DNA of 64,000 bases from Pseudonocardia petroleophila (GCF_014235185.1 NZ_CP060131.1:5463501-5527500), one strand, 5' to 3'; counted from the first letter of the stretch, positions 29,911 through 39,102 are shown. Numbers and translations: made by a program. The notes: generated by a model from the sequence alone, not told the origin.

Positions 29911-30336
29911 TCAGGCCGGGACGTGCGCGGAGTGGCCCGCGTCGCGCAGCGCGGCCCGCAGCGCGTCGCGGTGGCCGTCCTGCTCGGCGGCGTCGACGGT
30001 GGCGGCGGCGTTCGCGAAGTCGAACGCGGCCATGTCGCCGGCCGGGAACACGTGCAGGTGCAGGTGCGGGACCTCGAACCCGGCGACGAGCAGCCCGACG
30101 CGCGGCGGGGAGTACACGGTGCGCACGGCCTCGCCGATCGCGTGCGCGACCGACGTGAGGTGCGCGAGGAGCGCGGGGTCGGCGTCGACCCAGTGGTCGA
30201 CCTCGGCCCGCGGCACGACGAGCGTGTGCCCGGGGGCGAGCGGGTTGATCGAGAGGAAGCCGACGGCGAGGTCGTCGGCCCAGACGAAGCGCCCGGGGAG
30301 GTCGCCGTCGATGATCTTCGTGAACACGGTGGTCAT
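29911..30336 (-). CDS. HIT family nucleotide hydrolase
   Basis: A 141-residue histidine-triad protein. FTKIIDGDLPGRFVWADD and FLSINPLAPGHTLVVPRAEVDHW are the family strands, and HLHLHVFP is the catalytic triad region (HxHxH). These proteins cleave nucleoside phosphoramidates or dinucleotides. The ATG at 30336 lies nine bases after the minus-strand -10 element TAGTGT; a GTG at 30345 is an alternative. It is divergent from the PPOX gene, with overlapping promoters. Confidence 0.92.
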   Translation of the reverse strand: MTTVFTKIIDGDLPGRFVWADDLAVGFLSINPLAPGHTLVVPRAEVDHWVDADPALLAHLTSVAHAIGEAVRTVYSPPRVGLLVAGFEVPHLHLHVFPAGDMAAFDFANAAATVDAAEQDGHRDALRAALRDAGHSAHVPA

Positions 30337-30345
30337 AGGAGGCAC

Positions 30346-30355
30346 ACACTAACGT
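30346..30355. promoter_or_regulatory. Overlapping divergent -10 elements (TAGTGT minus, TAACGT plus)
   Basis: TAACGT (30350-30355, plus) ends seven bases before ATG 30363. TAGTGT (30346-30351, minus) ends nine bases before ATG 30336. The two share the symmetrical TA at 30350-30351, so one melted site could serve both strands and polymerase could use only one direction at a time. Confidence 0.6.
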
Positions 30356-30362
30356 GGGGATC

Positions 30363-30824
30363 ATGGCCAGAACCATCGCGACGAACACGACCGTCGACCG
30401 CGCGGAGCTCACGGAGTTCCTCCGCCCCCGCCACCACGTGATCCTCATGACACCCCGCAACGACGGGTCCTGGCAGGGCTCCCCGGTCACCTCCGGTGTC
30501 GACCCCGAGGGCCGGATCGTCATCGCGACCTACCCGGAGCGCGCCAAGTCGCGCAACGTCGCCCGGCACGGGAAGGCCTCGGTCGTCGTGCTGTCCGAGG
30601 AGTTCGACGGGGCGTGGGTGCAGGTGGACGGCGACGCCGAGCTGATCGAGCTGCCCGACGCGGTGGAGCCGCTCGTCGACTACTTCCGCTCGATCTCCGG
30701 CGAGCACTCCGACTGGGACGAGTACCGGCGGGCGATGGTCGACCAGGGCAAGGCGCTGATCCGGATCACCCCGACCCGGTGGAGCCCGATCGCCACCGGA
30801 GGGTTCCCCGCGCGGCTCGCGTGA
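30363..30824 (+). CDS. PPOX-class F420-dependent oxidoreductase
   Basis: A 153-residue split-beta-barrel protein of the pyridoxamine-phosphate-oxidase-like superfamily, of the F420-binding type common in actinobacteria. Characteristic stretches are LRPRHHVILMTPRNDGSWQGSPVTSGVDPEGRIVIATY, ERAKSRNVARHGKASVVVLSEEFDGAWVQVDGDAEL and GKALIRITPTRWSPIAT. It binds a flavin or F420 at a dimer interface; the substrate is unknown. Start ATG 30363 follows TAACGT by seven bases. Confidence 0.9.
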   Translation: MARTIATNTTVDRAELTEFLRPRHHVILMTPRNDGSWQGSPVTSGVDPEGRIVIATYPERAKSRNVARHGKASVVVLSEEFDGAWVQVDGDAELIELPDAVEPLVDYFRSISGEHSDWDEYRRAMVDQGKALIRITPTRWSPIATGGFPARLA

Positions 30825-30892
30825 GGCAGGGCGTCGGCCCGTCCCGGTAACCTCGCGCCGTCGTCCCCCACCGAATCGATTGCGAGAACCAC

Positions 30893-33061
30893 ATGCGGCC
30901 GTGGCCGGGTCACGCCTATCCCCTGGGTGCCACCTACGACGGCGCGGGCACGAACTTCGCCCTGTTCTCCGAGGTCGCCGAGCGGGTCGAGCTCTGCCTG
31001 TTCGACGAGGCGGGCACCGAGGAGAAGGTGCCGCTCACCGAGGTCGACGGCTTCGTCTGGCACGGCTACCTCCCCACCGTGGAGCCCGGGCAGCGCTACG
31101 GGTTCCGGGTGCACGGCCCGCACGACCCGAACCAGGGCCTGCGCTGCAACCCGAACAAGCTGCTCATCGACCCCTACGCCAAGGCCCTCGACGGCCCGGT
31201 GAAGTGGGACGAGGCCGTGTTCGGCTACCCGTTCGACGACCCGGACGCGCGCAACGACGCCGACTCCGCGCCGTTCGTGCCCAAGTCCGTCGTGGTCAAC
31301 CCGTTCTTCGACTGGGGCTCCGACCGGCCGCCGAAGATCCCGTACAACGAGTCGGTCATCTACGAGGCGCACGTCCGCGGGCTGACGATCGCCCACCCCG
31401 ACATCCCCGAGGCGCTGCGCGGCACCTACACCGGCCTCGCGCACCCGGCGATGATCGAGCACCTGAAGAACCTGGGCGTCACGGCCGTCGAGCTCATGCC
31501 GGTGCACGAGTTCCTCAACGACCACCACCTCCAGGAGAAGGGGCTGTCCAACTACTGGGGCTACAACACCGTCGCCTTCCTGGCCCCGCACCACGCCTAC
31601 GCCATGGGCAACAACCGCCCCGGCAACCAGGTGCAGGAGTTCAAGGCCATGGTCCGCGACCTGCACGACGCGGGCATCGAGGTGATCCTCGACGTGGTCT
31701 ACAACCACACCGCGGAGGGCAACGACCGGGGCCCCACGCTGTCCATGCGCGGCATCGACAATCACGCGTACTACCGCGTCGTCGAGGACGACCCGCGCTA
31801 CTACATGGACTACACGGGCACCGGCAACTCGCTCAACGTCCGCAACCCGCACACCCTGCAGCTGATCATGGACTCGCTGCGCTACTGGGTCACCGAGATG
31901 CACGTCGACGGGTTCCGGTTCGACCTGGCGTCCACCCTGGCCCGCGAGTTCTACGACGTCGACCGGCTGAGCGTGTTCTTCGACCTCGTGCAGCAGGACC
32001 CGGTGATCAGCCAGGCCAAGCTCATCGCGGAGCCGTGGGACGTCGGCCCCGGCGGGTACCAGGTCGGCAACTTCCCGCCCCTGTGGACCGAGTGGAACGG
32101 CAAGTACCGCGACACCGTCCGCGACTTCTGGCGCGGCGAGCCCGGCACGCTCGGCGAGTTCGCCCAGCGCCTCACCGGCAGCTCCGACCTCTACCAGAAC
32201 GACGGCCGCCGCCCGTTCGCCTCGATCAACTTCGTCACCGCGCACGACGGGTTCACCCTCAACGACCTGGTCTCCTACAACGAGAAGCACAACGAGGCCA
32301 ACGGCGAGGACAACAACGACGGCGAGAGCCACAACCGGTCGTGGAACTGCGGCGTCGAGGGCCCCACCGACGACGCGGGCGTGCTGGAGCTGCGCGCGCG
32401 GCAGCAGCGCAACATCATCGCCACGATGCTGATCAGCCAGGGCGTGCCGATGCTGCTGCACGGCGACGAGCTGGGCCGCACCCAGAACGGCAACAACAAC
32501 GTCTACTGCCAGGACAGCGAGATCGCCTGGGTCGACTGGTCGCTGGCCACGAAGAACGCGCCGCTGATCGGGTTCACCGCGGGCATGGTCGCGCTGCGGC
32601 ACGCGCACCCGGTGTTCCGGCGGCGCCGGTTCTTCGCCGGCCGGCCGATCGCGCCCCGGCGGCGCTCCGACCCGGCGGCCGCGCTGCCCGACATCGCCTG
32701 GTTCACCCCCACCGGCGAGGAGATGACCGAGGGCGACTGGGACTCCGGCTTCGGCAAGTGCGTCACGGTGTTCCTCAACGGCGACGCCATCTTCGACGTC
32801 GACGCGCGCGGCGAGCGGGTCGTCGACGACTCCTTCGTCATCGCCCTCAACGCCCACTACGAGGACATCGACGTCGTGCTGCCCGGCACCGACTACGGCT
32901 CGCAGTGGGCCGTGGTGGTCGACACGACCTCCGGGCTGGTCACGACGCTCGCCACGGCTCCCGGGATGCCCCCGTCCGAGCCGCAGACGGTCGCGGCCGG
33001 GGCCACCTACCGGGTCACGGCCCGCTCGCTGGTGGTGTTCCAGCGCACCGAGGGCCCGTGA
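30893..33061 (+). CDS. glgX: Glycogen debranching enzyme GlgX/TreX
   Basis: A 722-residue GH13 isoamylase-type enzyme. The N-terminal CBM48 (GATYDGAGTNFALFSEVAERVELCLF) is followed by the catalytic barrel. ILDVVYNHTAEG is region I, DGFRFDLAS has the nucleophile Asp, LIAEPWDVGPGGYQVGNFP has the acid Glu and NFVTAHDGFTLNDLV has the third Asp. It trims glycogen branches; the freed maltodextrins feed TreY and TreZ downstream. A TAACCT -10 lies at 30848-30853, leaving a 5' leader of about 33 bases. In this window the usual contiguous glgX-treY-treZ order is interrupted. Confidence 0.96.
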   Translation: MRPWPGHAYPLGATYDGAGTNFALFSEVAERVELCLFDEAGTEEKVPLTEVDGFVWHGYLPTVEPGQRYGFRVHGPHDPNQGLRCNPNKLLIDPYAKALDGPVKWDEAVFGYPFDDPDARNDADSAPFVPKSVVVNPFFDWGSDRPPKIPYNESVIYEAHVRGLTIAHPDIPEALRGTYTGLAHPAMIEHLKNLGVTAVELMPVHEFLNDHHLQEKGLSNYWGYNTVAFLAPHHAYAMGNNRPGNQVQEFKAMVRDLHDAGIEVILDVVYNHTAEGNDRGPTLSMRGIDNHAYYRVVEDDPRYYMDYTGTGNSLNVRNPHTLQLIMDSLRYWVTEMHVDGFRFDLASTLAREFYDVDRLSVFFDLVQQDPVISQAKLIAEPWDVGPGGYQVGNFPPLWTEWNGKYRDTVRDFWRGEPGTLGEFAQRLTGSSDLYQNDGRRPFASINFVTAHDGFTLNDLVSYNEKHNEANGEDNNDGESHNRSWNCGVEGPTDDAGVLELRARQQRNIIATMLISQGVPMLLHGDELGRTQNGNNNVYCQDSEIAWVDWSLATKNAPLIGFTAGMVALRHAHPVFRRRRFFAGRPIAPRRRSDPAAALPDIAWFTPTGEEMTEGDWDSGFGKCVTVFLNGDAIFDVDARGERVVDDSFVIALNAHYEDIDVVLPGTDYGSQWAVVVDTTSGLVTTLATAPGMPPSEPQTVAAGATYRVTARSLVVFQRTEGP

Positions 33062-33062
33062 G

Positions 33063-34664
33063 CTAGGGCGCGAAACCCGCGTCGGGCACCACGGCCACCT
33101 CCAGCACGAGCGGGGTGCGCCGGGTGCCGAGGCCGGGCACCTCGGCGTCGAGGACCGCGAGCAGGTCGTCGTGGTCCTCGACGCGCCGGGCCGGGCAGCC
33201 CAGCGCCGTGGCCAGCCCGGACACGCTGACCTCGGTGAAGGCCGGCCAGGGGGCGCGACCGCCGTGCTGCTCGGCGAGCCGGTCCATCACCGCGTAGCGG
33301 CCGTTGGCGAGCACGACGACCAGCACCCCCACCCCGTAGTGGGCCGCGGTCCACAGGGCCTGGATCGCGTACAGCGAGGACCCGTCCCCCACGACGGCGA
33401 CGACCGGAGTCCCCGGCCGGGCCATCCGCACGCCGACCGCGGCGGGCAGCGCGAACCCGAGCCCGCCCATCGCGGCGCTGAGGAAGCCCAGCGGCCGGCG
33501 GGCGGGCAGCAGCCGGTGCAGGTCGGGGCGGCTCGACGGGGTCTCCTCCACCACCACCGACTCCGCGGGCAGGCGCGCGGCCAGCGCGGCGAGCACGTGC
33601 CCGGCGCGCAGCTCCTCCCCCGGTCCGGGCGGTGCGGGCGCCGTGCGGTCCGGGCCCGCCACCGGCGTGGCCGCCCGGGCCCGCACGGCCGTCGCGAGCG
33701 CCCGGCACACCGCGGCGGGCGGGGCCAGCAGGGCGAGGTCGGCGACGCTGTGGTGGGCGTCCTCCGCGTCGTCGGTGACCAGCGCGACCCGGGTGCCGGG
33801 CCCGACGAGCGGCCCCGGCTCGAACGGGTACTGGCGCAGCACCGGCGCGCCCACGGCGAGCACGAGGTCGTGTCCGGCCAGCGCCGCCCGCAACCGGGCG
33901 CGGCCGGCGGGGAGGTGCCCGGCGAAGCGCGGGTGGTCCTGCGGGAAGCCGGCGCGCGCCGCGAACGGCTCCTGCCACACCGGGCAGCCCAGCCGCTCCG
34001 CCAGCGCGACCAGCGCCGCCCAGGTGGCGGGGTGGTCGGCGTCCGCCCCCACCACCAGCGCCGGGGCGTCCGCGTCGTCGACGAGCGCGGCCAGCTCGGC
34101 CACCGCGTCCGGGTCCGCGGCGCCGGCGTGCCGCAGCACCGTCGGCGCCGGGTGCTCCTCGTCGTCGGCGGGGGCGGCCCAGTCGTCGCTCGGCACGATC
34201 ACCAGGGCCGGCCCGCGGCCGGTCACCGCCTCGTGCCGGGCCCGCGCGACCATCCCCGGCACGTCCTGGGGGCGCTCGGGCCGCCCGACCCACACGGGGT
34301 GGCTCCCGGCGAGCCCGTCGAGGTCGCCCGCGAGGAACGGTCGGTACGCGAGATGGCGACGGTCCTGCTGGCCGACGAGGACCACCAGCGGCACCCGGTT
34401 GACCCGGGCGGTGGCCAGCGCGCCGACCGCGTTGCCCAGCCCGGCCGTGGTGTGCAGCACGGCCAGCGCGGGCCGGTCGTGCGCGGTGGCCCAGCCGGTG
34501 GCGATGCCCACCACCGAGCCCTCGTGCAGGGCGAGCACGAACTCCAGGTCCGGCGGGAGGCCGGTGAGCAGGGTGATCTCGGTCGACCCGGGGTTGGCGA
34601 AGACCGTGGTCAGCCCGTGGCGGCGCAGGACGTCGAAGGTCGCGTCGCGGACGGTGCGGGTCAC
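33063..34664 (-). CDS. ThDP-dependent decarboxylase, benzoylformate decarboxylase-like
   Basis: A 533-residue thiamine-diphosphate enzyme closest in layout to benzoylformate decarboxylase. Visible are FANPGSTE near residue 25, ALHEGSVVG with the Glu that activates ThDP, LHTTAGLGNAVGAL with the His70 equivalent, and GDGSSLYAIQALWTAAHYGVGVLVVVLANGRYAVM for ThDP and Mg binding. The second catalytic His of the Pseudomonas enzyme (FRYHQY) is replaced: here the segment reads LRQYPFEPG. The substrate could therefore be another 2-oxo acid. The GTG start overlaps the stop of the aromatic-acid-type MFS gene by four bases. Confidence 0.85.
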   Translation of the reverse strand: MTRTVRDATFDVLRRHGLTTVFANPGSTEITLLTGLPPDLEFVLALHEGSVVGIATGWATAHDRPALAVLHTTAGLGNAVGALATARVNRVPLVVLVGQQDRRHLAYRPFLAGDLDGLAGSHPVWVGRPERPQDVPGMVARARHEAVTGRGPALVIVPSDDWAAPADDEEHPAPTVLRHAGAADPDAVAELAALVDDADAPALVVGADADHPATWAALVALAERLGCPVWQEPFAARAGFPQDHPRFAGHLPAGRARLRAALAGHDLVLAVGAPVLRQYPFEPGPLVGPGTRVALVTDDAEDAHHSVADLALLAPPAAVCRALATAVRARAATPVAGPDRTAPAPPGPGEELRAGHVLAALAARLPAESVVVEETPSSRPDLHRLLPARRPLGFLSAAMGGLGFALPAAVGVRMARPGTPVVAVVGDGSSLYAIQALWTAAHYGVGVLVVVLANGRYAVMDRLAEQHGGRAPWPAFTEVSVSGLATALGCPARRVEDHDDLLAVLDAEVPGLGTRRTPLVLEVAVVPDAGFAP

Positions 34665-35893
34665 GCCTTCCGCCCCCCGCCGACGACGGCGGCGACGGAG
34701 ACGGCCCCGACCGCCGCCACGCCCGCGAAGATGTAGAAGCCCCAGGGGTAGGCGATCCCGGCGGTGAGCAGCGCGCCGCCGATCAGCGGACCGGCGATCG
34801 CGCCGATCCGGCCCACCCCGCTGACGCTGCCCAGCGCCGTGCCGCGCACCGCCGCCGGGTAGTGCTGCCCGACGAAGGCGTAGCAGAGCACCTGCGCGCT
34901 GAACACGAAGATCCCGGCCAGCAGCACGCTGACGTACACCCCGATGCCGGGCAGCCGGACGCTCAACAGGGCCAGGAACAGGGCGCCGAGGGCGAACCAG
35001 GTGACCGTCGCGAGGCGGGTGCCGATGCGGTCGGCGACCCGGCCCGCCACGAGCAGGCCGATCACGGCGCCCGCGTTGAGCGTGAGCAGCAGGGCCAGCG
35101 AGGCGTCCAGCTCGTAGCCCGCGGAGATCATGATCTGCGGCAGCCAGGTGTTGAGCCCGTAGACGAGCAGCAGGCCCATGATCGAGGTCACCCAGAACGC
35201 GACCGTGGCGCGCAGGTAGCCGTCGCGGAACAGGGCGCGCACCGGGTTGGCCGGCGCCGGGGCCTCGACGGCCGCGGAGGCCCCCGCCCCGCGGGCGCGC
35301 AGGAAGTCGACGGACTCGGGCAGGAACCGCCACAGCAGGGGCACCAGCACGATCGCGGGCAGGGCGCCGAGCACGAACATCGCCTCCCAGCCCCAGACCG
35401 GGATCACCGCGATCCCGAGCAGCGCGGTCGCGACGGCACCGACGTGGTACCCGGTCATCAGGACGGTGGTGGCACTGCCGGAGCCGCCGGGCGGCGCGTA
35501 CTCGTTGACCATCGCGAGCGCCACCGGCAGCACCCCGCCGAGTCCGAGCCCGGCCAGGAACCGCAGCAGCCCGAAGACCTCGGGGCCGGGGGCGAAGGCG
35601 CACGCCAGCGTCAGCACCGAGAACCCGACGACGGTGAGCAGCATGGTGCGCCGCCGCCCGATGAGGTCGGCGACCGGACCGATCGCCAGCGCGCCGACCA
35701 TGATCCCGAGCAGCCCGACCACCGAGATCAGGGCGCCCGAGTTCGGGTCGAGGCCCCAGTCGCTCCTCAGCAGGGACGGCAGCACCACCCCCAGCACGAC
35801 AATGTCGTAGCCCTCCAGGGCCACCGCCGCCCAGCACAGGGGCCGCACCCACCCCGCTCCCACCTGCGTACGCGCCGCCGACTCCGTCGTCAT
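34661..35893 (-). CDS. MFS transporter, aromatic acid:H+ symporter (AAHS) type
   Basis: A 410-residue, twelve-helix importer of the AAHS family (BenK/PcaK-like). The markers are WAAVALEGYDIVVLGVVLPSLL in helix 1, GPVADLIGRRRTMLLTVVGFSV after helix 2, RFLAGLGLGGVLPVALAMVNEYAPPG, RFLPESVDFLRARG in the central loop and AGRVADRIGTRLATVTWF. An aromatic or 2-oxo acid substrate fits the adjacent decarboxylase. ATG 35893 overlaps the IclR stop (ATGA) and its stop overlaps the decarboxylase start (GTGA), so the three genes form one tightly coupled operon. Confidence 0.9.
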   Translation of the reverse strand: MTTESAARTQVGAGWVRPLCWAAVALEGYDIVVLGVVLPSLLRSDWGLDPNSGALISVVGLLGIMVGALAIGPVADLIGRRRTMLLTVVGFSVLTLACAFAPGPEVFGLLRFLAGLGLGGVLPVALAMVNEYAPPGGSGSATTVLMTGYHVGAVATALLGIAVIPVWGWEAMFVLGALPAIVLVPLLWRFLPESVDFLRARGAGASAAVEAPAPANPVRALFRDGYLRATVAFWVTSIMGLLLVYGLNTWLPQIMISAGYELDASLALLLTLNAGAVIGLLVAGRVADRIGTRLATVTWFALGALFLALLSVRLPGIGVYVSVLLAGIFVFSAQVLCYAFVGQHYPAAVRGTALGSVSGVGRIGAIAGPLIGGALLTAGIAYPWGFYIFAGVAAVGAVSVAAVVGGGRKA

Positions 35894-36687
35894 GGTCCGG
35901 GAGTGTGACCCCCGCCGCGGTCCGGCGTCAGGGGGCGTTCCCACTCAGTGAAGAGCGAGCGCGACACCGCCGTCGCCGCCATCCGCACGGCCGGGACCAG
36001 CAGCGCCAGGTTCTCGGTGTCGCTCGGCACCACCACCGAGATCCCGGCCAGCACCTCCCCCGCCGGCCCCACGACCGGCGCGGCGACCGACGCCGCCCCG
36101 TCGGTCATCTCCTCGCGCGAGAGGCAGTGCCCGGTGCGCCGGATCTCCGCCAGCGCGGCGGTGAGGCGGCCCGGGTCGGTGATGGTGCCCGACGCGACGC
36201 GCGGCAGCCCGCCGGCCAGGACCGCGTCCAGGACGTCGGGCGGCGCGTGGGCGAGCAGGACCTTCCCCGGCCCGCTGGCGTGCAGCGGCAGGCGCTTGCC
36301 CACCTGCGAGCGCAGCTCCAGCCGGGTGTGCCCGGCCAGCCGCTCCAGGAACAGGGCGTGGGTGCCGTCGAGGACGACCAGGTGCACCGGGTACCCGGTG
36401 ACCGCGCACAGGTCCTGCAGGACGGGGAGCGCGGCGTCGCGCAGGCCGCGGGCGACCGGCGCGAGCGACCCGATCTCCCACAGCCGCATCCCGACCCGGT
36501 ACCGGCCGCGGGCCACCCGCTCCAGCGCACCCCACCCGACCAGCTCCGCCACCAGCCGGTACGCCGTGGCCGACGGCAGCCCGGACGCCTGCGCGATCGC
36601 GCGCAGCGTCTGCTCGGGGCGGTCCGGGGTGAACGTGCCGAGCACGGCCAGGCCCCGGCCGAGCACCGACCGCGTGGCGGGGCTCAC
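35890..36687 (-). CDS. IclR-family transcriptional regulator
   Basis: A 265-residue regulator. The N-terminal winged helix is SVLGRGLAVLGTFTPDRPEQTLRAIAQASGLPSATAYRLVAELVGWGALER. The C-terminal effector domain has GYPVHLVVLDGTHALFLERLAG, VGKRLPLHASGPGKVLLAHAP, CLSREEMTDGAASVAAPVVGPAGEVLAGISVV. IclR proteins typically sense aromatic or small acids and control adjacent catabolic genes. It leads the MFS-decarboxylase operon and probably regulates it. Start GTG 36687 follows a TACTGT by eight bases. Confidence 0.93.
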   Translation of the reverse strand: MSPATRSVLGRGLAVLGTFTPDRPEQTLRAIAQASGLPSATAYRLVAELVGWGALERVARGRYRVGMRLWEIGSLAPVARGLRDAALPVLQDLCAVTGYPVHLVVLDGTHALFLERLAGHTRLELRSQVGKRLPLHASGPGKVLLAHAPPDVLDAVLAGGLPRVASGTITDPGRLTAALAEIRRTGHCLSREEMTDGAASVAAPVVGPAGEVLAGISVVVPSDTENLALLVPAVRMAATAVSRSLFTEWERPLTPDRGGGHTPGP

Positions 36688-36695
36688 GTCCGCCG

Positions 36696-36701
36696 ACAGT
36701 A
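36696..36701 (-). promoter_or_regulatory. -10 element TACTGT for the iclR operon
   Basis: On the minus strand TACTGT ends eight bases before GTG 36687. It is about 37 bases from the treY -10 on the other strand, so the two divergent promoters are close enough to share an operator. Confidence 0.5.
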
Positions 36702-36737
36702 GGGCCCGCTCGCCCGGCCGGGGAGGGGGTCGTCGGC

Positions 36738-36743
36738 TAGGTT
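36738..36743 (+). promoter_or_regulatory. -10 element TAGGTT for treY
   Basis: TAGGTT ends seven bases before the treY GTG at 36751, giving a leaderless transcript. Confidence 0.55.
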
Positions 36744-36750
36744 CCTGCGC

Positions 36751-39057
36751 GTGCCAGATGCTCGGAGAACAGCGGCCCCGTCGTCCACCTACCGGCTGCA
36801 GTTCTCGAAGGACACCACCTTCGACGACGCGGTCGGCCTGCTCCCCTACCTCGACGCCCTCGGGATCGGCGCGCTCTACGCGTCGCCGCTGCTGGAGTCC
36901 GGGGCGGGCTCCAACCACGGCTACGACGTCGTCGACCCCACGCGCGTCTCGGCCGAGCGCGGCGGCGAGGAGGGCCGGCGCCGGCTCGTCGACGCCGTGC
37001 GCGCGGCAGGGCTCGGGTTCGTGCTGGACATCGTGCCCAACCACGTCGGCGTGGACGTGCCGAAGGCCAACCCGTGGTGGTGGGACGTGCTGCGGCTGGG
37101 CCGCGACTCCGAGCACGCGGCCACGTTCGACGTCGACTGGGACGCCGGGCCGATCCTGCTCCCCGTCCTGGGCGACGACTCGCTCGACGACCTGGCGGTC
37201 GAGGGCGACGAGCTGCGCTACTACGAGCACGCCTTCCCGATCGCCCCCGGCACGGGCGGGGGCACCCCGCAGGAGGTGCACGAGCGGCAGCACTACCGGC
37301 TCGTGAACTGGAAGCGCGGCGCCGCCGAGCTGACCTACCGCCGCTTCTTCGACGTCTCCACGCTCGCCGCGGTGCGCGTCGAGATCCCGGAGATCTTCGA
37401 GAAGACCCACCGCGAGGTGCTGCGCTGGGTCGACGCCGGTGACGTCGACGGGATCCGCGTCGACCACCCCGACGGCCTGTCCGACCCCGGCGCCTACATG
37501 CGCCGCCTGCGCGCGGCCATCGGGCCGGACCGCTGGCTGCTCGTCGAGAAGATCCTCGGCGTCGGCGAGGACCTGCCGCCGTCGTGGCCGGTCGACGGGA
37601 CGTCGGGCTACGAGGCGCTGCGCGAGGTGCAGGGCGTGTTCGTCGACCCCGACGGCGCCGGCCTGCTCACCCAGCTCGCCGCCGAGCACACCGGAGGGCG
37701 GCAGAGCCTGCACGGCGCGGAGCACGACGCCCGCCGCGAGGTGGCGGGCACGATCCTGGCCGCCGAGGTGCGCCGGATCGCCGGGCTCGTGCCCGGCGAC
37801 ACCGACCGCACCCGTGACGCCGTCGCCGAGCTGCTGTGCGGGTTCCCGGTCTACCGCTCCTACCTGCCGGAGGGCCGCGACTCCCTCGACGTCGCCGTCT
37901 CCGTCGCCCGCACCCACCGCCCCGACCTCGCCGACGTCCTCGACGCGATCCGCGCGACGATGCTCGCCGAGCCCGCGGGCGAGCTCGCCACCCGCGTGCA
38001 GCAGACGTCCGGGATGGTCATGGCGAAGGGCGTCGAGGACACGGCGTTCTACCGCTGGAACCGGTTCGTCGCCCTCAACGAGGTCGGCGGCGACCCGTCG
38101 CGGTTCGGGGTCTCCCCCGGCGAGCTGCACACCGCCCTCGCCGTCCGCGAGGCGTCCTGGCCCGCCACGATGACCACGCTGTCGACGCACGACGCGAAGC
38201 GCTCCGAGGACGTCCGCGCCCGGCTCGCCGTGCTCGCCGAGATCCCCGGCGAGTGGGCCGACCGGTTCCGCCGCTGGTCGGCCGCGCACCCGCTGCCCGA
38301 CCCCTCGCTCGACCTGCTGGCCTGGCAGAACCTGGTCGGCGCCTGGCCCATCTCGGAGGAGCGGCTGGCGTCCTACCTGGGCAAGGCCTCCAAGGAGGCC
38401 AAGCTCGTCACCAGCCACGTCGAGGCGGTGGCCGAGGTCGACGAGGCCGTCGCCGCGTGGCCAGCCGCCGTGCTCGGTGACGCCGCGCTGGTCGCCGAGA
38501 TCGAGGAGTTCGTCGCGCGCGTCTCCGGGCCGGGCCGGTCGAACTCGCTGGGTCAGAAGCTGCTGCAGATCGCCGGGCCCGGCGTGCCCGACGTCTACCA
38601 GGGCACCGAGCTGTTCGAGTACTCGCTGGTCGACCCGGACAACCGCCGCCCGGTCGACTGGGCCGTCCGGCGCGACCTGCTCGCCGGGCTCGACGGGGGC
38701 GCGCTCCCCGACGTCGACGCCGACGGGGCGGCGAAGCTGCTGGTCACCGCACGGGCCCTGCGGCTGCGCCGCGACCGCCCCGAGGTGTTCGACGGCTACC
38801 GCGCGGTGCCCGCCCAGGGCCCCGCCGCCGCCCACGCGGTCGCGTTCGCCCGCTCGTCGTCGCTGGTGGCGGTCGCGACGCGGCTGCCGGTCGGGCTCGC
38901 CGCGCGCGGCGGCTGGGGCGACACCGTGCTCCCGCTCCCCGACGCCGCGGGCGACTGGGTCGACGTCGTCACCGGCACCGCGGTCGAGGGCTCCGCACCG
39001 GCGCTGGCGACGCTGCTCGCGCGCTACCCGGTGGCGCTGCTGGTGCGCCCGGCCTGA
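36751..39057 (+). CDS. treY: Maltooligosyl trehalose synthase TreY
   Basis: A 768-residue GH13 isomerase that turns the reducing end of maltodextrins into trehalose. SSTYRLQFSKDTTFDDAVGLLPYLDALGIGALYASPLLES is the family N-terminus. FVLDIVPNHVG, DGIRVDHPDGLSDPGAYMRRL (nucleophile Asp) and WLLVEKILGVGE (acid Glu) form the active site. QQTSGMVMAKGVEDTAFYRWNR and TTLSTHDAKRSEDVRARL are TreY signatures, and PDVYQGTELFEYSLVDPDNRRPVDW closes the barrel. It acts between GlgX and TreZ. Start GTG 36751 is set by the -10 element. Confidence 0.97.
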   Translation: MPDARRTAAPSSTYRLQFSKDTTFDDAVGLLPYLDALGIGALYASPLLESGAGSNHGYDVVDPTRVSAERGGEEGRRRLVDAVRAAGLGFVLDIVPNHVGVDVPKANPWWWDVLRLGRDSEHAATFDVDWDAGPILLPVLGDDSLDDLAVEGDELRYYEHAFPIAPGTGGGTPQEVHERQHYRLVNWKRGAAELTYRRFFDVSTLAAVRVEIPEIFEKTHREVLRWVDAGDVDGIRVDHPDGLSDPGAYMRRLRAAIGPDRWLLVEKILGVGEDLPPSWPVDGTSGYEALREVQGVFVDPDGAGLLTQLAAEHTGGRQSLHGAEHDARREVAGTILAAEVRRIAGLVPGDTDRTRDAVAELLCGFPVYRSYLPEGRDSLDVAVSVARTHRPDLADVLDAIRATMLAEPAGELATRVQQTSGMVMAKGVEDTAFYRWNRFVALNEVGGDPSRFGVSPGELHTALAVREASWPATMTTLSTHDAKRSEDVRARLAVLAEIPGEWADRFRRWSAAHPLPDPSLDLLAWQNLVGAWPISEERLASYLGKASKEAKLVTSHVEAVAEVDEAVAAWPAAVLGDAALVAEIEEFVARVSGPGRSNSLGQKLLQIAGPGVPDVYQGTELFEYSLVDPDNRRPVDWAVRRDLLAGLDGGALPDVDADGAAKLLVTARALRLRRDRPEVFDGYRAVPAQGPAAAHAVAFARSSSLVAVATRLPVGLAARGGWGDTVLPLPDAAGDWVDVVTGTAVEGSAPALATLLARYPVALLVRPA

Positions 39058-39062
39058 GCCCT

Positions 39063-39096
39063 CCGGCGCCGTCCCGCGGCGGAGGGACGGCGCCGG
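39063..39096. terminator. Bidirectional hairpin terminator after treY
   Basis: A perfect 13-bp stem CCGGCGCCGTCCC / GGGACGGCGCCGG with an 8-base loop lies in the 45-base gap between treY and the convergent membrane gene. Such GC hairpins without a clear U-tract are usual for actinobacteria. Confidence 0.8.
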
Positions 39097-39102
39097 GGAC
39101 GG

